Positions 6,270 to 9,511 of a stretch of DNA of 9,511 nucleotides are shown here, in pieces. This DNA comes from Dehalococcoidia bacterium UBA2160. GTDB taxonomy: Bacteria; Chloroflexota; Dehalococcoidia; Lucifugimonadales; UBA1123. The DNA lies in assembly GCA_002328865.1 (NCBI GenBank), contig DCWO01000079.1, forward strand, positions 14,022-23,532. The letters are read 5' to 3'. The translations under genes and the position numbers were made by a program. Every line of letters begins with the position of its first letter. The first letter of the stretch is position 1. Below the pieces are notes generated by a model. That model ran no database searches and had not been told where the DNA came from. It was given only the letters and a program-made list of their open reading frames with translations.

Positions 6270-7220
6270 ATGATATCCGGAGCGATCAACGAAATGACTG
6301 GAATGACGAATAAGCGAGACGACGCCGCGGCGGACACAGAGCTGCCTCTGGTAGTCGACCGCATCAACAAGACATACAAGGGCGGCATCGAAGCGAACCA
6401 GGAGATATCGTTCAGCGCCCGACCCGGCGAGATTCTCGGCATCCTGGGGCCCAACGGAGCCGGCAAGACCACGTTGGTCAGACAGATCACGACCGAGCTG
6501 ATGCCGTCATCCGGAAGCATTCGCGTGTTCAACGTCGACGTCGTCAACGACCCGATCAGAGCCAAGTTCATGATGGGAATCGTGCCGCAGGAAGCCGACC
6601 TGTACGAGATGCTGACGGTCCGCCAGATGCTGCGAATCTTCGGCAAGCTGCGGGGTCTGCCCTCACGACATGCGGGCGCCCGGGCCGACGAATTGATCGA
6701 GAGCCTGCGCCTCGAAGACCATCGCGACGTGCCGAACCTGAAGCTGTCCGGCGGTCTGAAGCGACGGGTGATGGTCGGCATCGCGACGCTGTCTCACCCA
6801 AGGTTGATCGTGCTCGACGAGCCGACGACCGGCCTCGATCCCCAGTCCAGGCGCGACCTGTGGGCATTGCTCAGAGAGAACCGCGACCGCGGATCGGCGA
6901 TTTTGCTGACCACGCACTACATGGAAGAGGCCGAAGCCCTGTGCGACCGGGTCGGCATCATCCAGCACGGCAGGTTGCTTGCGTTGGACACCGTGCCTAA
7001 TCTGCGGGCAGCGCACGGCTACGAATTCAAGGTCACGTACACGACCAACGGCACGGAAAACAAGACCCACACGATATATGGCGTAGACGACCAGGAGTTG
7101 GTGGCGAAAGTCCGAGACAAGGGCGTCCGGCAGTACTCCGTGGCCCGCACCAGCCTGGAAGACGTCTACCTTGCGTTGACAGATGGAGAGGATTCCGATG
7201 GCTTCACAGACGATGCCTAA
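6270..7220 (+). CDS. ABC-2 exporter ATP-binding protein (DrrA/NodI type)
   Basis: A 316-residue ATPase subunit that powers export through the permease encoded next. From ATG 6270: Walker A GPNGAGKT 60-67; Q-loop Q107 in VPQEADLYE; signature LSGGLKRR from 159 (the family more often has LSGGMKRR); Walker B with D183/E184 in LIVLDEPTTGLDP; H-loop H216 in TTHYMEEAE. The C-terminal ~90 residues are the extension typical of the DrrA/CcmA-like group and end in SLEDVYLALT. An upstream GTG at 6192 would add 26 residues, but these would run through the 6202-6221 hairpin and the palindrome and are not family-like. ATG 6270 has a G-rich stretch (6258-6262) about seven bases upstream; ATG 6294 and 6303 are other options. 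The substrate is unknown; lipid, glycan or drug export are the usual roles. Confidence 0.93.
   Translation: MISGAINEMTGMTNKRDDAAADTELPLVVDRINKTYKGGIEANQEISFSARPGEILGILGPNGAGKTTLVRQITTELMPSSGSIRVFNVDVVNDPIRAKFMMGIVPQEADLYEMLTVRQMLRIFGKLRGLPSRHAGARADELIESLRLEDHRDVPNLKLSGGLKRRVMVGIATLSHPRLIVLDEPTTGLDPQSRRDLWALLRENRDRGSAILLTTHYMEEAEALCDRVGIIQHGRLLALDTVPNLRAAHGYEFKVTYTTNGTENKTHTIYGVDDQELVAKVRDKGVRQYSVARTSLEDVYLALTDGEDSDGFTDDA
7185..7191 (+). promoter_or_regulatory. Ribosome binding site of the permease, inside the ATPase gene
   Basis: GGAGAGG six bases before ATG 7198. It favours that start over ATG 7183 and lies within the last codons of the ATPase gene, which suggests coupled translation. Confidence 0.7.
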
Positions 7221-7986
7221 CGCTCAGTCGATCCAGCCCGACCTTGTAACGGGATGGCGGAAGTTCCTGCAGGACATCGGCAGCGTCTTCGAGATCAAGT
7301 TCATCATGTTCGCCCGCGCGTGGTACTGGTACCTGGTCGGCGTGTTGGTGTTCCCGGTCGGGATGTTCTACTTCGCCCGAGCTCTGGCACCGGACTCGCC
7401 CGACGCCGTCCGTCGAGCCATGGTGGGCACAATCGTGTTCGGCGCCACCATGATGACCACGAACATGTTGGCGCAGAGCGTCATTCAGGACCGATTCCAG
7501 GGCAGACTGAAGCTGGTAATCACGATGCCCGTCTCCCGCATCGCCTACGCGTTCGGCGTCCTGATATTCGGGTCGATGCTGTCAATCACGACCATCGCGG
7601 TGTTGCTTGTCGTCGCGTTGATCGCCGGGGTCGAGTTCTCGCTAAACTGGGCTTTCGTGCCGATCGTGATCACCGTGCTGCTGACGCTGTCCGGACTGAC
7701 GTTGTTCATCATCAGCTACGCCCCCAACGCGGAAGTCGGCGGGCTTATGTCCAACCTGATGGGGATACTGCTGGCGTTCATCTCCCCGGTCTACTTCACC
7801 ATGGAGCAGGCGCCCGCCGTGATGAAAGTCTTCGGCTGGATATCGCCGCTGCGCTACGCCGCCGACGGCATGTCGACCTCGCTCGCCGGAGGTTCGGACG
7901 TGTTCGCCGAAGTCGCTCTCCTGGCCGTCTTCGCCGCGGCCTGCATGAGCCTGGGCCTCTGGAAGCTCCGCTGGCGCGAGAGCTAA
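7198..7986 (+). CDS. ABC-2 type transporter permease (DrrB/NodJ type)
   Basis: A 262-residue inner-membrane permease partner of the preceding ATPase. After an N-terminal cytosolic segment with an amphipathic stretch (about 20-40), six membrane helices are seen at about 42-63, 74-96, 116-145, 151-175, 180-203 and 235-257. The cytosolic loop after TM2 (QDRFQGRLKLVITMPVSR, about 97-114) matches the ABC-2 pattern that contacts the ATPase. The segment FISPVYFTMEQAP...ISPLRYAADGM after TM5 is the typical conserved end of the DrrB/NodJ group. The length is typical for the family. ATG 7198 is preferred to ATG 7183 because of GGAGAGG at 7185-7191. The gene overlaps the ATPase by 23 bases, so the two are almost certainly co-translated. 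The substrate is not identifiable. Confidence 0.93.
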   Translation: MASQTMPNAQSIQPDLVTGWRKFLQDIGSVFEIKFIMFARAWYWYLVGVLVFPVGMFYFARALAPDSPDAVRRAMVGTIVFGATMMTTNMLAQSVIQDRFQGRLKLVITMPVSRIAYAFGVLIFGSMLSITTIAVLLVVALIAGVEFSLNWAFVPIVITVLLTLSGLTLFIISYAPNAEVGGLMSNLMGILLAFISPVYFTMEQAPAVMKVFGWISPLRYAADGMSTSLAGGSDVFAEVALLAVFAAACMSLGLWKLRWRES

Positions 7987-8078
7987 GCGCGCCGGACGCC
8001 CCGTCTTGCGGGATGAGCGCCCACGCTCTCTGCTGGCCGACTCACTTCGAGGCGCAGACGGCCGCCGCCTAGCCGGGC

Positions 8079-8411
8079 TCAGTCGTCACTCTGCTGCGGG
8101 GGCCCATCCGGGTACAGTGGATAGACCGTATCCATGGCCGGAACTTCCTCCGTGATGTTCTGTCCCAGCCGGAAATCCTCCCACCAGCGAAAATCGAACA
8201 ACGAACCGCTGCAACCCTCGTAAGGGCAGGTCGCAAACACTTCACCGTCCGTCTCGACCCCGAGTTGCACCTCCAACTCGTAGGCGTGATCGAACACGGA
8301 CGCACCCATCCCCTGATTCTCGTCCGCGTCTTCCATTTCCGGCTCCGTTGTGAGCAGCACCGAAAAGCACTGCTCACAACGAAGGCACCAAATCCAAGTC
8401 TTGACATTCAT
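8079..8411 (-). CDS. Small cysteine-rich (zinc-ribbon-like) hypothetical protein
   Basis: A 110-residue protein with no family that I recognise. Five cysteines are placed like zinc ligands: C9, C12 and C15 (CLRCEQC) near the N-terminus, and C62/C67 (CPYEGC) after a long acidic, hydrophobic-strand region. The layout CxxC ... CPxxxC fits a zinc ribbon. It is strongly acidic and aromatic (FDFRWWEDFR at about 71-80) and ends in a Pro-rich acidic tail. No signal peptide or membrane helix is seen. ATG 8411 is chosen because GAGGAG lies nine bases upstream (8421-8426); TTG 8435 would add eight residues with no such site. It is convergent with the permease (92 bases between stops) and is preceded by a perfect dyad at 8429-8455, so it is probably transcribed alone and regulated. 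Confidence 0.7.
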   Translation of the reverse strand: MNVKTWIWCLRCEQCFSVLLTTEPEMEDADENQGMGASVFDHAYELEVQLGVETDGEVFATCPYEGCSGSLFDFRWWEDFRLGQNITEEVPAMDTVYPLYPDGPPQQSDD

Positions 8412-8428
8412 CCCGTCAAACTCCTCGA

Positions 8429-8455
8429 GCAACAATCGTCTCGGTACATTGTTGC
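8429..8455. promoter_or_regulatory. Perfect 8-bp dyad upstream of the cysteine-rich gene
   Basis: GCAACAAT (8429-8436) and ATTGTTGC (8448-8455) are perfect inverted arms with an 11-base spacer, starting 17 bases upstream of ATG 8411. It could be an operator or a leader hairpin that controls access to the nearby ribosome binding site (8421-8426). Confidence 0.45.
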
Positions 8456-8924
8456 ACGAACCCGCCAGCGACAGCGATTCTCAGTTGGGCTTGCTCTCTG
8501 AAGAGACTGGGGCAGGACGGCGGACGAATCAAATGGTCATCCGTTGTTTCATGTCCGGAGCTCTTTGCCATGCTCTACAGGTAATCAAACGACATGTCAC
8601 TCGGTTGGCTGAACTTTCCACAGGAGTGATTGCGAATTGCGCCTCTATTCGCGGCACTTGTCGCGGCGCAGAACTGACGTAGGAGATGGAAAGCCGACGA
8701 CTAGCCCAAGTCGGGAGGCAGATCGGCGCCTACCGGCAAACCGCAACGCTGACCTGGACGGCGAGACGGTCGAGGCTCAATCAATACCGTGAGCAGGGCA
8801 TTGGAGTTCTACTGGCGGCGTGAGACGCGAATGATCGCGTGCAGCCCGTGAGGGCCATAGATACTGAGACATCGTTGTTATTCCGGCCCGCGCCGTTGGC
8901 GTTGGACTATCCTGATTTCTGCAC

Positions 8925-8960
8925 GCGGGGGCACAGGTTCGAGTCCTCTGCTGCCCGCCA
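8925..8960 (+). other. tRNA 3'-end-like hairpin (acceptor/T-arm minihelix) ending in CCA
   Basis: A TTCGAGT loop (8938-8944), matching the tRNA T-loop, caps a continuous stem: AGG/CCT, one C-C mismatch, GGCA/TGCT (one wobble), one bulged G, then GCGGG/CCCGC, about 12 pairs. The bases after the T-stem read as a 7-base acceptor strand (GCTGCCC), discriminator G and CCA at 8958-8960. No D-arm or anticodon arm can be folded from the preceding 80 bases, so this is not a complete tRNA. It may be a tRNA remnant, an attachment-site scar, or a tRNA-like structured element. Confidence 0.4.
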
Positions 8961-9065
8961 CACCTAGACGCAAGCACCGCGGCTGTTGGGGTTAATGAAA
9001 TTGCGACTCTCGGCCCGGCCCGCGTGGGTCAGGAGGCTGCGTTGGCAGGACTGGAAGTACAAGAA

Positions 9066-9088
9066 GGCCCGGGAGTTGATCTCGGGCC
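9066..9088 (-). terminator. Possible intrinsic terminator (minus strand)
   Basis: Read on the minus strand, GGCCCG pairs with CGGGCC and AG with CT across a two-base bulge; the stem is followed by TTCTTGTACTT, a moderately T-rich tail. It could end transcription coming from the right-hand minus-strand gene. The match is weak and the distance from that gene's stop is about 220 bases. Confidence 0.3.
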
Positions 9089-9259
9089 CGCTGATCCGTC
9101 TCGTATCGATGTACTTTGTGTATCAGTTTACTTGACTGCTGCGACCACCACGTAGGTCGGGAAACTGAGATTAACCTGCCTTGACCTGGCGGAGAGACAA
9201 CACCCAGCTTTCAATTTCAAAGTCCTGGGATGACTCATGTTCTTCTTTTTCCTGAGAGC

Positions 9260-9295
9260 GAAGGGCAGCGGGTCTGATTCGACTCTCTGCCCTTC
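9260..9295. repeat. Perfect 9-bp inverted repeat downstream of the right-edge gene
   Basis: GAAGGGCAG (9260-9268) and CTGCCCTTC (9287-9295) flank an 18-base loop that itself contains a short GTC/GAC stem. It lies 11 bases beyond the stop of the minus-strand gene at 9307, the place for a transcript-ending hairpin. On that strand, however, A-rich rather than T-rich sequence follows, so it is a stabilising hairpin or repeat more than a classical terminator. Confidence 0.5.
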
Positions 9296-9306
9296 AGCGA
9301 GCAAGC

Positions 9307-9511
9307 CTATTCAGTTATACAAACTGTGTGGATTTCCGTTTCGACTGTCAAACCGGTAAGGTTAGCCCACATGAACATCCAATTTGCTCCAGTGGGGTTA
9401 GGCCATGTAGCGTGTACCTGAAAATTCTCCATGACGTTCCAAAAATCAGCACCGTCGACGTTGACGGGGGAGATGCCGCCGCCAACGGCTTTCTTCCCCG
9501 AGGGGCAGCCA
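9307..9511 (-). CDS. C-terminal part of a hypothetical protein (start outside window)
   Basis: A minus-strand frame enters from the right edge, open from base 9510 to TAG at 9309-9307, giving 67 residues. It begins GCPSGKKAVGGGIS and ends VETEIHTVCITE. A CPxGKKxxGGG motif, then a Trp/Asn-rich middle (FWNVMENFQVHATWPNPTGANW) and a final strand ending in a cysteine (C2 and C64 might pair), is a pattern I know from C-terminal domains of secreted or surface proteins, often hypothetical or collagen-like. The codons are ordinary and the sequence is protein-like throughout, unlike the other two minus frames. There is no start codon to choose here because the gene continues past the window. Function is not assigned; a secreted beta-sandwich is a guess. 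Confidence 0.7.
   Translation of the reverse strand, partial: GCPSGKKAVGGGISPVNVDGADFWNVMENFQVHATWPNPTGANWMFMWANLTGLTVETEIHTVCITE

Larger units (their letters stand above)
8456..9306. other. Mostly non-coding region, possible gene debris
   Basis: About 850 bases with no gene that I can support. Short open frames exist (for example 45 codons from ATG 8686 and 46 codons from ATG 8995, both +), but they lack a properly spaced ribosome binding site and any family resemblance. The stretch contains a tRNA-minihelix-like hairpin (8925-8960), a terminator-like hairpin (9066-9088), a minus-strand frame with a methyltransferase-like tail (9128-9238) and a 9-bp inverted repeat (9260-9295). Overall it looks like a former insertion or deletion junction. 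Confidence 0.45.

Noticed and set aside
7254..8072. A 272-codon + strand frame over the permease
   Set aside because: Very rich in Arg and His with no membrane helices. The overlapping permease frame has six clear helices and a good ribosome binding site.
8686..8823. A 45-residue + strand ORF (MESRRLAQVGRQIGAYRQ...)
   Set aside because: The only purine-rich stretch touches the ATG with no spacer, GC at third positions is middling, and no family is recognised.
8600..8960. A tmRNA gene ending at the CCA of the minihelix, with a tag-like LLAA-stop at 8809-8823
   Set aside because: The near-universal 5' GGTTTCGAC-type segment is missing and no 5' acceptor strand complementary to GCTGCCC is found about 350 bases upstream; the LLAA-stop is likely coincidence.
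8885..8960. A complete tRNA gene
   Set aside because: Only the T-arm/acceptor part folds; no 7-bp acceptor partner, D-arm or anticodon arm can be formed from the preceding bases.
8995..9135. A 46-residue basic + strand ORF (MKLRLSARPAWVRRLRWQ...)
   Set aside because: No properly spaced ribosome binding site, and it contains the terminator-like hairpin at 9066-9088. It cannot be supported as a gene.

Overview
The window looks like a chromosomal segment of a GC-rich bacterium. The gene set (an FtsH protease, a DUF2089 regulator next to SHOCT-like/DUF4097 proteins and a DrrA/DrrB-type ABC pair) and the short hairpin repeats after ftsH fit Chloroflexota (Dehalococcoidia/SAR202-like lineages) best. 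That placement is inference; there is no marker gene here that settles it.

Layout, left to right. (1) 2-1822, +: most of ftsH, cut at the left edge inside its first membrane helix. (2) 1823-2572: about 750 bases without a credible gene, packed with inverted repeats and degenerate short direct repeats. (3) 2573-3664, -: a complete class V PLP aminotransferase of the alanine/serine-glyoxylate type with its own extended -10 promoter. (4) 3665-3985: a divergent intergenic region, AT-rich on its right side, with a good sigma70-type promoter for the + strand. (5) 3986-7986, +: a run of six same-strand ORFs: a DUF2089 regulator without a zinc ribbon; a SHOCT-like/DUF4097 beta-repeat protein; a short, probably decayed SHOCT-like paralogue; an intact 147-residue SHOCT-like protein; then, after a 129-base gap with a GC-rich hairpin and a palindrome, an ABC-2 exporter (ATPase and six-helix permease, overlapping by 23 bases). 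(6) 8079-8411, -: a small cysteine-rich protein, convergent with the permease and preceded by a perfect 8-bp dyad. (7) 8436-9306: mostly non-coding, holding a hairpin that resembles a tRNA acceptor/T-arm minihelix ending in CCA, a possible terminator and a 9-bp inverted repeat. (8) 9307-9511, -: the C-terminal end of a protein gene that runs off the right edge and has no start codon in the window.

The main biological story is region 5. One ~19-residue helical-hairpin motif occurs four times: at the C-terminus of the DUF2089 regulator and at the N-terminus of three adjacent ORFs. Together with DUF4097 and an ABC-2 exporter this recalls the YvlB/LiaX envelope-stress proteins of Firmicutes. I infer a small envelope-sensing/export module whose parts may bind each other through the shared motif. 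The families are known; this combination and its role are hypotheses.
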